A stretch of 9,580 nucleotides of DNA from Acidobacteriota bacterium (GTDB lineage: Bacteria; Acidobacteriota; Terriglobia; Terriglobales; Acidobacteriaceae): NCBI GenBank assembly GCA_021846065.1, contig JAJZCP010000038.1, forward strand, positions 1 to 9,580. Reading direction: 5' to 3'. A program made the position numbers and the translations under genes. This document shows, one piece after another, positions 1 through 7,750 of this stretch (within the stretch, counting starts at the first letter, position 1; every line of letters starts with the position of its first letter). A model generated the notes under the pieces. It was given only the letters and a program-made list of their open reading frames with translations, had not been told where the DNA came from and did not search any database.

Positions 1-3000
1 GATGCTCGGCCAGCCCCGGGCGCAGATACAGCTCGTCAAAGAACTGTGCCGCGGACTGTGCCGCCAGCCAAGGATGCGACGCACTGTGCGGCAACAGAGA
101 ATCAAGCAGCAGCCAGGCCAGCAGCGGCGCCCATGTCAGTTCCAGGGATTGACTGGCGGAGGTGGGTAGCAGCGTGCGGACCGCCGTCGGCCAAGCCACC
201 GAAAAATGCTGCGACAAAGCAGGCAGGCGAGTCGCGGCCAGCAGAGGCAGCCCCAGTTTCGGCTCGGCCATATGCGCAGCTTTCCCGGAGACGATTGCTG
301 CGGGTGGATCGAGGCTCGCGCTTGCTTTGGCGGCATTGCGGGTGCCAGAAACTGTCAGAGAGTCTGAGGCATCCGTCGTCGCCGCCGCAGTCATCGCTTC
401 GGGCAACTCCTGTTCCACCATCCGAGCCAGTTGATTCGCCGAGCGCAGCAGCGAAGTCAACTCTGCGCAACTGGTGGATGGGGGAGCCGAAGCAAGCTGC
501 ACCAGCTTGTGGAGTGACTCGCGCGCGAGTGCATTGGCCAGCGCCTCATGCAGTGGGCGCAGGCGCATCCTGCCAAGCGCCTCGTCCAGATCATTGACGC
601 CGCGTCCGGCCAGGGAGTCGCACAGCGCATCCCAGGGAGCATCCTCTGTGGGGAGCAGGATATGCCAGTCCAGCAGCACGGCGCGCTGATAGGCGTGCAG
701 CTCAAGCTGAAGACCATAGGTGTGGAAGTCGGTGGCGCGGCGCAGATGCTTGAGTCCGGTCGCCTGATCGCGCCAGGCCACGATCAGCCCCTGTTCATGC
801 GGCAGGTCCAGCGCGTCGGCCAGCACGCGTTGGCGCATCCGTCCCGATTCCTTGTCCATGTAGGCAGCCGAGATCAACAGGTGGCCGCGCGTCGACCCAA
901 AGCGATTGTTATAAAGCACCAGCGCGCGCTGGTCTCCGGCTCGGTTCGAGTACGCATAAACATTCTCGTCCACTGCGCCGTGATCGGTGACAAAATCGAA
1001 CAGAACAAAGTGCGTGCTCTCGCTGAAGAGCCAGCGGCGTTCCAGCAGCGGTGCAATCTCGCGCTGGTGCCGCGCAATCAGCTCTGCGCGCGGCTGCTCG
1101 CTCATGCGCGCCTGTTTGAACTCCATCCCGTAGCGTTCGGTGTAGCCCTCGATCTGCCCGTGGCCAAACATGGGCAATCCCGGGAGTGTCGCCAGAAGTG
1201 TGGCCACGCCAAAACACTTGTCGCCATCGCCAAACTGGTCGATCGCCGTGCGCTCATCGGGATTGCTCATGAAGTTGACATAGCGCTTGAGAATGTCCGG
1301 ATCAAACTCGATGGTCTTCTTCAGATAGGAACGATATTTGGCGTTCTCTTCATCGCGCAGCATATGCATGAAGGCGCTGTTGTAGACGCGGTGCATGCCG
1401 AGCGTGCGGACGAAGTAGCCTTCCAGCAGCCAGAAAGCCTCAGCCAGCAGCAGCGTGCCGGGCACTTCCGCGGCCACGCGATCCACCACCTCGCGCCAGA
1501 ACTCGGCAGGCATCAGCGCGTCAAACTCCTCCTGTGAGATGGCGCTTTCCGCGCGCGAAGGGATGGAGCCGGTGGTGCCGGGCAGTGGAAACCACAGCCG
1601 CTGCACATGACGCTTGGCCAGCACCATCGCCGCATCAAAGCGGATGATCGGAAACATATGCGCCACGTGCAGGATGGTCCGGATCACGTGCTCGCGTACC
1701 CAGTGTTTGGAGTAGTCGAGCTGTGCCGTGTCGTTCCACGCAAACGAGGTGCCATCGTTGCCGTGGAAGACAAAGCGCGTCTGGCCGTCGTGGTGATGGC
1801 GCAGCCGAAAGACCACGGCGGCGTCGCTCTGGTCGTAGTAGTGGTCCTCGATCTTGATTTCAACGCGGCTGTCCGGTGAGATATCCGGCCCGTTGAAGCT
1901 GTAGCCGGGAAACGGGCTGTACGGCAGCGACAGAAACCAATCCGGGTGGTCAATCACCCAGTTTGAGTCGATGCCCATGTGATTCGGCACCATGTCGCTC
2001 GCCAGTCGAACGCCAAACCGCGCAGCGCGATCACGCAGGCTGGCATAGGCGCTGCCTCCGCCCAGGTCTTCCGCAATCGAGTAGTCACGCAGCGAATACG
2101 CTGAGGCCACGGCGTCGGCCTGCCCACGCAGCCGCTTGATCGTCCGCGAGGCGATGCTGCGCTCCCACAGGCCGATCAGCCACAACGCATTGATGCCGCG
2201 CGCGGCCAGCAGTTGCAGCTCTTCGTCGGGAATCTGATCGAGACGATGAATGTGCCGAAGATATTTCTGCGAAAGCTGCTCCAGCCAGACATAGGTGCTC
2301 TTGGCCAGCAGCACAACGTTCGGCATCCACGCCTGATCGGCGCTGAAGGCCTCATACTCGTGCAGCGGGGCCTGATAGTCCGCCGAATAGCGGCGCGTGC
2401 GTTGACCATCCGGGCCAATCACAAATTCGCGCTGCCAGTCCTCATCAAAACCCACATACTCATCGCCGCGAAATCCATGGTCGCTGCGTCCGGGCGCGCC
2501 GTGCTGATGCCGATCCGGTCCCGGCGGGTTGAACTGCATCCAGATCGCGATCTCTTCTTCGCGGACGGTGCTGATGGCCAGCAGAAGCCGTCGCAGCTCC
2601 TGGCCGGTGTCGGGTCCAAGCAGCGGCGTCCAGCGCTCGCGAATGAACTCAAGCTGCGCCGTGATCGACTCCGGCGCGGCCAGCATCGGCGCGGCCAGCG
2701 CCTGATAGAGCGTGCCGATCTCGGCGTCCAGCGGCGGGCGCGAATTCAGGAACTCCGGCAGCGCGGCGGAAACCGCAGTATAGTCGGTCTCCACGCGCAG
2801 CTCCGTGTCGTCGAATATCTCGCGAAACTTCGCAAACGCAGGATTCCGATTGGCCAGCCACAGCAGCATCAGCTCTTCCAGGGCGGCCTCGCGATGCGAG
2901 ATTCCGTCAGATGTGCCGGCCAGCCACTGGGTTGCCGTCACCAGTCCCTGATAGACCGCGACGCTGGGAAAGCGCTCGACGAAGGTCAGCAGCAGCCGAT

Positions 3001-3307
3001 CCAGATTTTCTGCGCCAATCTGCTCCGAGAACTGGCGCAGCGCGTCGGCGTGCAGTGTTGGATCGATCTCCCGTCGATAGTGGGCGATGAGCGCGTGGCT
3101 CAGCTCATCGATAATGCCCATGGCAAAAAGCGCGCCTGCGTGAACCACTCGCTCCGGGTCGCTTTGCGCCTGGCGCAACTGGGTCAGCCGCGTGGCAAAT
3201 CGACGACACGCCGTCACGTCGGCAAAGATTGCATTGCCCGTAAAGCTGAAAAGCAATCCATCCACCTGGAGCTGGTTGCGCAGCGAACGTGCAATGTGAA
3301 ATTCCAT
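1..3307 (-). CDS. Giant GH13 (alpha-amylase superfamily) glycoside hydrolase/transferase, C-terminus cut by window edge
   Basis: One frame reads without a stop from an ATG at 3307 to the left edge (1102 residues visible). The start has GGAG at 3316-3319, 8 nt upstream; an in-frame stop lies at 3359-3361. Residues 1 to about 330 are a mostly helical N-terminal region I cannot assign. A (beta/alpha)8 barrel follows, about 330-760, with all four GH13 regions: DMVPNH (438-443), IIRFD (554-558), LLLAEAF (618-624) and FMSNPDE (679-685). By family rules Asp558 is the nucleophile, Glu623 the acid/base and Asp684 the stabiliser. Region IV has Pro683 where most GH13 enzymes have His; AEAF plus N..PD recalls GlgE maltosyltransferases (GH13_3), from memory. 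A beta-rich segment (about 770-880) resembles an amylase C domain, followed by an Ala/Ser/Pro-rich stretch and another helical region. No signal peptide is seen, so it is probably cytoplasmic and may act on alpha-glucans or trehalose/maltose-type sugars. Superfamily is secure; substrate is unknown. Confidence 0.9.
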   Translation of the reverse strand, partial: MEFHIARSLRNQLQVDGLLFSFTGNAIFADVTACRRFATRLTQLRQAQSDPERVVHAGALFAMGIIDELSHALIAHYRREIDPTLHADALRQFSEQIGAENLDRLLLTFVERFPSVAVYQGLVTATQWLAGTSDGISHREAALEELMLLWLANRNPAFAKFREIFDDTELRVETDYTAVSAALPEFLNSRPPLDAEIGTLYQALAAPMLAAPESITAQLEFIRERWTPLLGPDTGQELRRLLLAISTVREEEIAIWMQFNPPGPDRHQHGAPGRSDHGFRGDEYVGFDEDWQREFVIGPDGQRTRRYSADYQAPLHEYEAFSADQAWMPNVVLLAKSTYVWLEQLSQKYLRHIHRLDQIPDEELQLLAARGINALWLIGLWERSIASRTIKRLRGQADAVASAYSLRDYSIAEDLGGGSAYASLRDRAARFGVRLASDMVPNHMGIDSNWVIDHPDWFLSLPYSPFPGYSFNGPDISPDSRVEIKIEDHYYDQSDAAVVFRLRHHHDGQTRFVFHGNDGTSFAWNDTAQLDYSKHWVREHVIRTILHVAHMFPIIRFDAAMVLAKRHVQRLWFPLPGTTGSIPSRAESAISQEEFDALMPAEFWREVVDRVAAEVPGTLLLAEAFWLLEGYFVRTLGMHRVYNSAFMHMLRDEENAKYRSYLKKTIEFDPDILKRYVNFMSNPDERTAIDQFGDGDKCFGVATLLATLPGLPMFGHGQIEGYTERYGMEFKQARMSEQPRAELIARHQREIAPLLERRWLFSESTHFVLFDFVTDHGAVDENVYAYSNRAGDQRALVLYNNRFGSTRGHLLISAAYMDKESGRMRQRVLADALDLPHEQGLIVAWRDQATGLKHLRRATDFHTYGLQLELHAYQRAVLLDWHILLPTEDAPWDALCDSLAGRGVNDLDEALGRMRLRPLHEALANALARESLHKLVQLASAPPSTSCAELTSLLRSANQLARMVEQELPEAMTAAATTDASDSLTVSGTRNAAKASASLDPPAAIVSGKAAHMAEPKLGLPLLAATRLPALSQHFSVAWPTAVRTLLPTSASQSLELTWAPLLAWLLLDSLLPHSASHPWLAAQSAAQFFDELYLRPGLAEH

Positions 3308-3394
3308 GAGGACGGCTCCAGTCAGTGACAGTAATGCGCAAAGCTGAGCATCACAGGTTCATGGTATCGGCTGGGGTGGCCGATGCGCACAAAT

Positions 3395-4831
3395 TTAAAC
3401 AATCTTCATGGCGATCGGATCCCAATGGACGATCGAGTCGCGCTCATAGCTCAGATTGCTCAGCAGCGCTGCGCCCGCTGCGCGAAAGCCAAAGACGGCG
3501 TCTTCCACGACGGGCGTGCGTGTGCGGACGGCGTGGAAGAAGTTCGCGAAGTGGTCATAGCTGTCGTTGTACCCATTCGGAGCCGCGTAGCGATCGAGCG
3601 CCACCGGCGGTGGGCCGACAGGGTGCTGCGCCGGATGGCGCATCGCGTACTGCTTGCGCATCGTGCGCTGCATGGCCTCCGTAAAAGTGCCCACGGTCAG
3701 TCCTGGCGCGGTCTCTCGCGGTGTGCGGCTCACGGTCACCGCGTTACCTGCGATCTCCAGAATGCCCTCCGATCCGGTGAAGGTCAGCCCCTCGTTTTCC
3801 TGTCCGCCGTCCACAAAGTTCACGCGCAGATTCAGGTTGAATCCTTCCGGATAGTCAAACAGCGCCAGCATTACATCTGGAACGTTCCGACCATCCTTCC
3901 AGAAGCGCAAACCGCCAGTGGCCATGGCTCGCGTTGGTCCTTTGCTGCCGGTAATGAAGTGCGTCCCGCTGAAAAGGTGGACAAAGAGATCGCCTGCCAC
4001 CCCGGAGCCGTAAGCTTTCCACTTGCGCCACTGGAAAAACTGCTCGGCGCTGAAGGGAATCTGCGGCGCTGTGCCCAGGAAGCGCGTCCAGTCGCAGGTT
4101 TCAGTCGAAGCGTCCAGCGGGATGGTGTAATCCCATGCGCCAATGGCGGAGTTGCGATCCCAGTGCGCAGTCACCATGTTGAGTTGGCCAATCGCCCCCG
4201 CAGCCAGCAGATCACGAGCCTTGGCGTAAAGCATCGAGCTGACGCGCTGCGAACCAATTTGTAAAATGCGCCCCGTCGAGCGCGCCGCTTCGATCATCTC
4301 CGGCCCGTCGGAGTAGAGGTGGATCATCGGCTTCTCACAGTACACATCCTTGCCCGCGCGCATGGCGTCCACGGCGGCCTGCTTGTGCCAGTGGTCGGGC
4401 GTGGCCACCAGCACGGCGTCCACGTCGCTGCGAGCCAGAATCTCGCGATAATCGCGCGTCGTGAACAGCGCGTTGCCCCAGCGCTCGCGGCAGTGGTCGA
4501 GCCGGCCCTGATAGCAGTCTGCGACAGCCACCAGCTCAACGCCCGGCACCTGCAACGCAACGCTTGTGTCGTACTGCCCCTGACCGCCCGCGCCTACCAG
4601 AGCCAGACGAATCCGGTCATTGGCTGAGGTGGTTGCAGATTCAGACTGGGGCTGAGCTACCAGCGCGTGGAGACGCGGACCGGCAAGACTTGCTGCGGTC
4701 AAAACTCCGGCGGTGCGAAGAAAACTCCGTCGGTCCTGAAGGAGCGGTTCAACCGCAGTTGGCGTGGCGGCGGTTGTTCGTTGCGCGTCCACCGATACCC
4801 CGGATGGCGTGGACGGAATCTGCTTGGACAT
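3395..4831 (-). CDS. Tat-exported Gfo/Idh/MocA family NAD(P)-dependent oxidoreductase
   Basis: A 478-residue protein. The ATG at 4831 is chosen because AGGAG (4839-4843) lies 7 nt upstream; the frame stays open to 5257 but would then overlap the divergent MCP gene. Residues 34-50 form a twin-arginine signal (RRSFLR at 34-39, then a hydrophobic stretch), preceded by a long 33-residue n-region, so export to the periplasm in folded form with its cofactor is predicted. The Rossmann domain begins near 73 with GAGGQG (80-85), the dinucleotide-binding loop. CEKP (165-168) is the family signature whose Lys contributes to catalysis, and a DHWH stretch lies at 146-149. The C-terminal half (about 200-478) is the alpha/beta dimerisation and substrate domain, including GDLFVH (280-285). 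The family oxidises or reduces sugars, inositols and related polyols; the substrate cannot be read here. The next gene downstream, the GH13 protein, starts 87 bp after the stop in the same direction, so joint transcription is possible but unproven. Confidence 0.93.
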   Translation of the reverse strand: MSKQIPSTPSGVSVDAQRTTAATPTAVEPLLQDRRSFLRTAGVLTAASLAGPRLHALVAQPQSESATTSANDRIRLALVGAGGQGQYDTSVALQVPGVELVAVADCYQGRLDHCRERWGNALFTTRDYREILARSDVDAVLVATPDHWHKQAAVDAMRAGKDVYCEKPMIHLYSDGPEMIEAARSTGRILQIGSQRVSSMLYAKARDLLAAGAIGQLNMVTAHWDRNSAIGAWDYTIPLDASTETCDWTRFLGTAPQIPFSAEQFFQWRKWKAYGSGVAGDLFVHLFSGTHFITGSKGPTRAMATGGLRFWKDGRNVPDVMLALFDYPEGFNLNLRVNFVDGGQENEGLTFTGSEGILEIAGNAVTVSRTPRETAPGLTVGTFTEAMQRTMRKQYAMRHPAQHPVGPPPVALDRYAAPNGYNDSYDHFANFFHAVRTRTPVVEDAVFGFRAAGAALLSNLSYERDSIVHWDPIAMKIV

Positions 4832-4838
4832 GAGGAAT

Positions 4839-4843
4839 CTCCT
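4839..4843 (-). promoter_or_regulatory. Ribosome binding site fixing the oxidoreductase start
   Basis: AGGAG on the minus strand lies 7 nt before the ATG at 4831. It supports this start over longer in-frame extensions (up to 5257) that would run into the MCP coding sequence. Confidence 0.75.
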
Positions 4844-4972
4844 GATACATCTGGAAAGAGAACGATAAAAGCAATGCCCTCCGCTCGGCAAGCTGAATAG
4901 AAAAGCAGCTTCGGCTGAGGCAAGGATTGGACTCCAGCATCTGGATATTTTCCATTCTTTCGCTTGTTCTAT

Positions 4973-4999
4973 TGATGTTCCCCGCCCGCAGGTCGATAG
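4973..4999 (+). promoter_or_regulatory. Possible sigma-28 (FliA)-like promoter for the MCP gene
   Basis: TGATGTTC (4973-4980), 11 bp, GTCGATAG (4992-4999). Against the enterobacterial sigma-28 consensus TAAAGTTT-N11-GCCGATAA this matches 5 of 8 and 6 of 8 positions with the exact spacer. It ends 46 bp before the ATG. Chemoreceptor genes are often under sigma-28, but the consensus in this lineage is not known to me and the match is partial. Confidence 0.25.
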
Positions 5000-5045
5000 G
5001 AAACGTGTAGCTCGGCTCACACTGAATTTCCATGAGGCTTGACCC

Positions 5046-6952
5046 ATGAAAACGCGTTCGCTCGGATTCCGTTTCTTGTGGATGACAGGTGCCGCCATGA
5101 GTGCGGTAGGCCTGCTTTTCGGAGCCATCGGGTGGATGGTTACCAAGGAACACGACCTGAACGTTGCCCAGCAGCAGATCTCCGCGGACCAGCAGTCGCT
5201 GATTCGCGGACTTGACAATATTGACTCGATGACCACCGATGCCGTGCATACAGGCATGCACGTGCTGATCGATCAGGGGCTTCGCACCGGCACTCCGCAG
5301 ATCTCCGGTACAACCGTTGTGGCCGGTCGCACCGTGCCCGATCTGCGCCTGGGATCAGCTTCGCAGAACATGAACTTTCAGCTTGTCGATTCCGTGCGAC
5401 GACTTGCGGGCGGAACCGCGACTCTGTTTGTGCGCACCGGCTCAGATTATCTCCGCGTTTCCACCAACGTCACCAAGCCGGATGGAACACGTGCTGTCGG
5501 TACAGTCCTCGCACACGATAGCAAGGCGTATGCCGCTATCCAGCAGGGTAAGGGTTTTACGGGAGTGGTCGATATCCTCAACTTTCCGTATCTCACAGAT
5601 TACGAGCCGATGAAGGACGCCAGCGGTACTGTAATCGGCATCTGGTACGTCGGCTATCGTCTGGACAGCCTGACGTCGCTTGACGAAAGCATTCGCTCGG
5701 CTCGCATCCTCGATCACGGATTTCTTGCCCTGTTGAAGCCGGATGGAACAGTCATATTTCATGGCGGAAACTTGTCCGATGGTCAGATATATGATGTTCT
5801 GCGAGGCAGGATTCGCGGCTGGGTCATGGAATCGAAAGTCTATCCGCGCTGGGGATATACGCTCTTGGCCGCATATCCCATGGCCGACATCTGGCAGGAT
5901 GTGGCCAGCATCACCATCAAGCTACTACTTGTCGTCGCATTTTTGCTCGCTCTGTCGCTCACGGTGCAGTTCTCGCTGCTCAAGCATGTGGTCGTTGCTC
6001 CGCTTCTGGATATTGCAGAAAAGCTCAGAGACGCCAATCTGAATACGCTGCTCGAAGAGGATCGCCAGGACGAGATTGGACTGCTCGCGCAAGGATTCAA
6101 CGCGTTTGTGCTGAAGTTGCGTCAACTGCTTTTTGAAGTGCGCGGCAGCTCAGCGGCAACCAACGAGAAGTCAAACGAAATTCGCAGCATTGCCGTGGCC
6201 AGCGGCACGTCCATTCTGGAGCAGCAGAAGCGCATGGATGACTCCGTTTCGGTCATCGTATCTTCGGCTTCAAGTATCGAAGGCATCTCCCGGCACACCG
6301 GCGAGGCAGCAGAACTGGCTCGCTCGGCGGCTCAGGCAGCCCACGAAGGCGGCAAGAAGGTTGCCGCCGTGGTGAGCGAAATGGAATCCATCGCCTCCGA
6401 TACAAAGATCAGCGAGCAGCGGGTGCAGGCACTTCACGCGCAGGCAGCGCAGATTCACTCCATCGTCGATGCCATTCGAGACATCGCCAAAAGCACCAAT
6501 CTGCTGGCGCTCAATGCCTCCATCGAAGCTGCGCATGCCGGTGAGCAAGGACGTGGATTCGCCATCGTCGCCGGTGAAGTGCGTCGCCTGGCCGAGCGCA
6601 CCACCCAGGCAACCCAGCAAGTGGCCGAGATTGTGCAGGGAATCAGCACGGAAGCCGAAGGAACGCTCAGCGGCATTGAAAGTGTTCGCCAACGCGCAAG
6701 TCACGGCGTTGAGGCGGCCGCGCAAGCCGGGGATGCTCTGGAGAAGATTGTTCATCTGGCGACTGAGGTCAATCGCCGCGTCGATACCATCGATCACGCC
6801 GCTCACAGTGAAGCGCAGGAGTTCCTCCGTCTCCGGGATGGCATGCAGCCAGCGGATCAAGCAAGGTCGTCGATGCCAGCCACCAAATGCTCACCACCGC
6901 CAGCCAGCTCAATTCTTTGGTGCAGCGCTTCCAGCTTCAGGAGCAGAACTGA
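5046..6952 (+). CDS. Methyl-accepting chemotaxis protein with Cache-type periplasmic sensor; 3' end frameshifted
   Basis: A transmembrane chemoreceptor that would sense a small periplasmic ligand and control CheA through CheW. The ATG at 5046 has GAGG (5034-5037) 8 nt upstream. Visible parts: TM1 about 9-33; periplasmic region 34-285 with Cache_3/Cache_2-like sequence (about 100-275, including [10 protein letters not shown] and a later [10 protein letters not shown]); TM2 about 286-309; HAMP about 310-362; then the cytoplasmic coiled coil. Its conserved hairpin tip lies at about 484-516, with [20 protein letters not shown] at 483-502. After about residue 589 the frame leaves the family pattern. 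The expected C-terminus ([17 protein letters not shown], then [11 protein letters not shown] and TGA at 6950-6952) is present two bases out of phase. Read literally, the ORF continues to a TGA at 7146-7148 (700 aa) with a Ser/Arg-rich tail lying antisense to yceH. The intact protein would be about 634 residues. The gene is either a recent pseudogene or carries a sequencing error; the signalling tip is unaffected. Confidence 0.9.
6810..6952 (+). pseudogene. Out-of-frame 3' segment of the MCP gene
   Basis: Up to Glu589 (6810-6812) the MCP frame fits the family. In the next frame, [15 protein letters not shown] (about 6819-6859) resembles the Ser-rich adaptation helix. In the third frame, from about 6854, [13 protein letters not shown] continues to the natural MCP end and TGA at 6950-6952. 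The coding phase therefore moves twice in the same direction, near 6810-6822 and near 6842-6860, which amounts to one missing or two extra bases. The third frame alone cannot explain the whole stretch because it has a TGA at 6809-6811. Confidence 0.7.
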
Positions 6953-6979
6953 GCGCAGCCACCGGTCATTTGGGAGCCT

Positions 6980-7738
6980 CTATCGCCCCGTTCCTTTGCG
7001 CATCGCCTCCACCATCCGTCGCAACTCCAGCAGTTCACGCGTGAGCACAGCCACTTCCGCTTCCAGTTGCACCACGCGCTCGCTCAGATCCACAGGCTCA
7101 GCTACAGCTTCCACCGCTGAGGGCGCGTCCTCGACCGCTGGCCGCTGAAAGTCAAAGCTCTCTTCGCGCGCCGCGATCACCGGCGGCGGCGCAAACCAGC
7201 TTGCATCATCCGGTGCCAGCGGCAAGGTCTCCGGCTCGTCCGGGTCGGAGGCAAACAGATGCGTATAGCGCGATTCCTTGGTGCCGGGCTGGCGTGGCAA
7301 AATGCGCGCCAGCGTTGGCTCATGCATCATCAGCCGCTGCAGCACGGCAAGCACGTCGGCGACCTCTTCAAACGGAAAAATCCTCTCCGTGCGTCCGCGC
7401 AGCTCGCCTGGAGTCTGCGCCCCGCGCAGAAGCAGCACGCACAGCACAGCGGCTTCGGCGCGCGTCAGGTTCAGCGCCTCCTGGATCGTGTGCTCATATT
7501 TTGCCACGCGGCCCGAGTCGCGCGACTGCTGCGCCAGACGCGACCTGGACAGCTCATGCAGCGCCGCTCGCACGGCGTCTTCATCGAGCGTCATCACCGG
7601 CTCGCGATTGTTTTTCTGGTTACAGGCATTCACCAGCGCGTTCAGTGAAAGAGGATAGTATTCCGGCGTGGTGGCTTCTTTTTCCATCAGCGCGCCCAGC
7701 ACGCGCACAGCAGCAGGAGTGAGTGACTGGAGGGTCAT
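6980..7738 (-). CDS. yceH: YceH/DUF480 (UPF0502) family protein
   Basis: A 252-residue cytoplasmic protein of the UPF0502 family, whose structures show two winged-helix domains; its biochemical role is not established. The N-terminus carries the family signature almost intact: [20 protein letters not shown] (7-26), then [20 protein letters not shown] (28-47). The second winged helix follows (about 90-165, [20 protein letters not shown]). The C-terminus departs from the usual roughly 215-residue form: an acidic/proline-rich linker (about 168-215), then a heptad-patterned coiled coil (about 218-247) and a basic end. The ATG at 7738 lies 12 nt after the stop of the HD-GYP gene. Its own Shine-Dalgarno is poor (GAG only 3 nt away), so translation is probably coupled to the gene upstream. 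It converges with the MCP gene; 27 bp separate the natural MCP stop from the yceH stop, with no clear terminator between. Confidence 0.93.
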   Translation of the reverse strand: MTLQSLTPAAVRVLGALMEKEATTPEYYPLSLNALVNACNQKNNREPVMTLDEDAVRAALHELSRSRLAQQSRDSGRVAKYEHTIQEALNLTRAEAAVLCVLLLRGAQTPGELRGRTERIFPFEEVADVLAVLQRLMMHEPTLARILPRQPGTKESRYTHLFASDPDEPETLPLAPDDASWFAPPPVIAAREESFDFQRPAVEDAPSAVEAVAEPVDLSERVVQLEAEVAVLTRELLELRRMVEAMRKGTGR

Positions 7739-7750
7739 TTGCTCATTGTG

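Larger units (their letters stand above)
4832..5045. promoter_or_regulatory. Divergent intergenic region between the oxidoreductase and MCP genes
   Basis: This 214-bp gap separates two genes transcribed away from each other and must hold both promoters. For the leftward oxidoreductase a weak sigma-70-like pair is TTGCCT (4918-4923) and TATTCA (4894-4899) with an 18-bp spacer, on the minus strand. For the rightward MCP gene see the separate sigma-28-like entry. I see no ORF of merit, tRNA or obvious long palindrome here. Confidence 0.55.

Noticed and set aside
548..1537. Long plus-strand open frame (329 codons) opposite the GH13 gene
   Set aside because: Antisense shadow of a GC-rich coding frame; no recognisable family, and the minus-strand frame has the full GH13 motif set.
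2213..3328. 371-codon plus-strand open frame
   Set aside because: Also antisense to the GH13 gene; composition is rich in Arg, Gln and Leu as expected from reversed codons, and there is no family signature.
3366..3384. Hairpin ATCGGC-N7-GCCGAT just after the oxidoreductase stop, as a terminator
   Set aside because: The stem is only 6 bp and no T-run follows on the minus strand, so it is not supported as a rho-independent terminator.
3383..4264. 293-codon plus-strand open frame opposite the oxidoreductase
   Set aside because: The minus frame has Tat, Rossmann and EKP motifs; the plus frame has nothing recognisable.
4832..5257. N-terminal extension of the oxidoreductase frame up to 5257
   Set aside because: It would overlap the start of the divergent MCP gene, and the ATG at 4831 has a strong AGGAG at ideal spacing right before a Tat signal.
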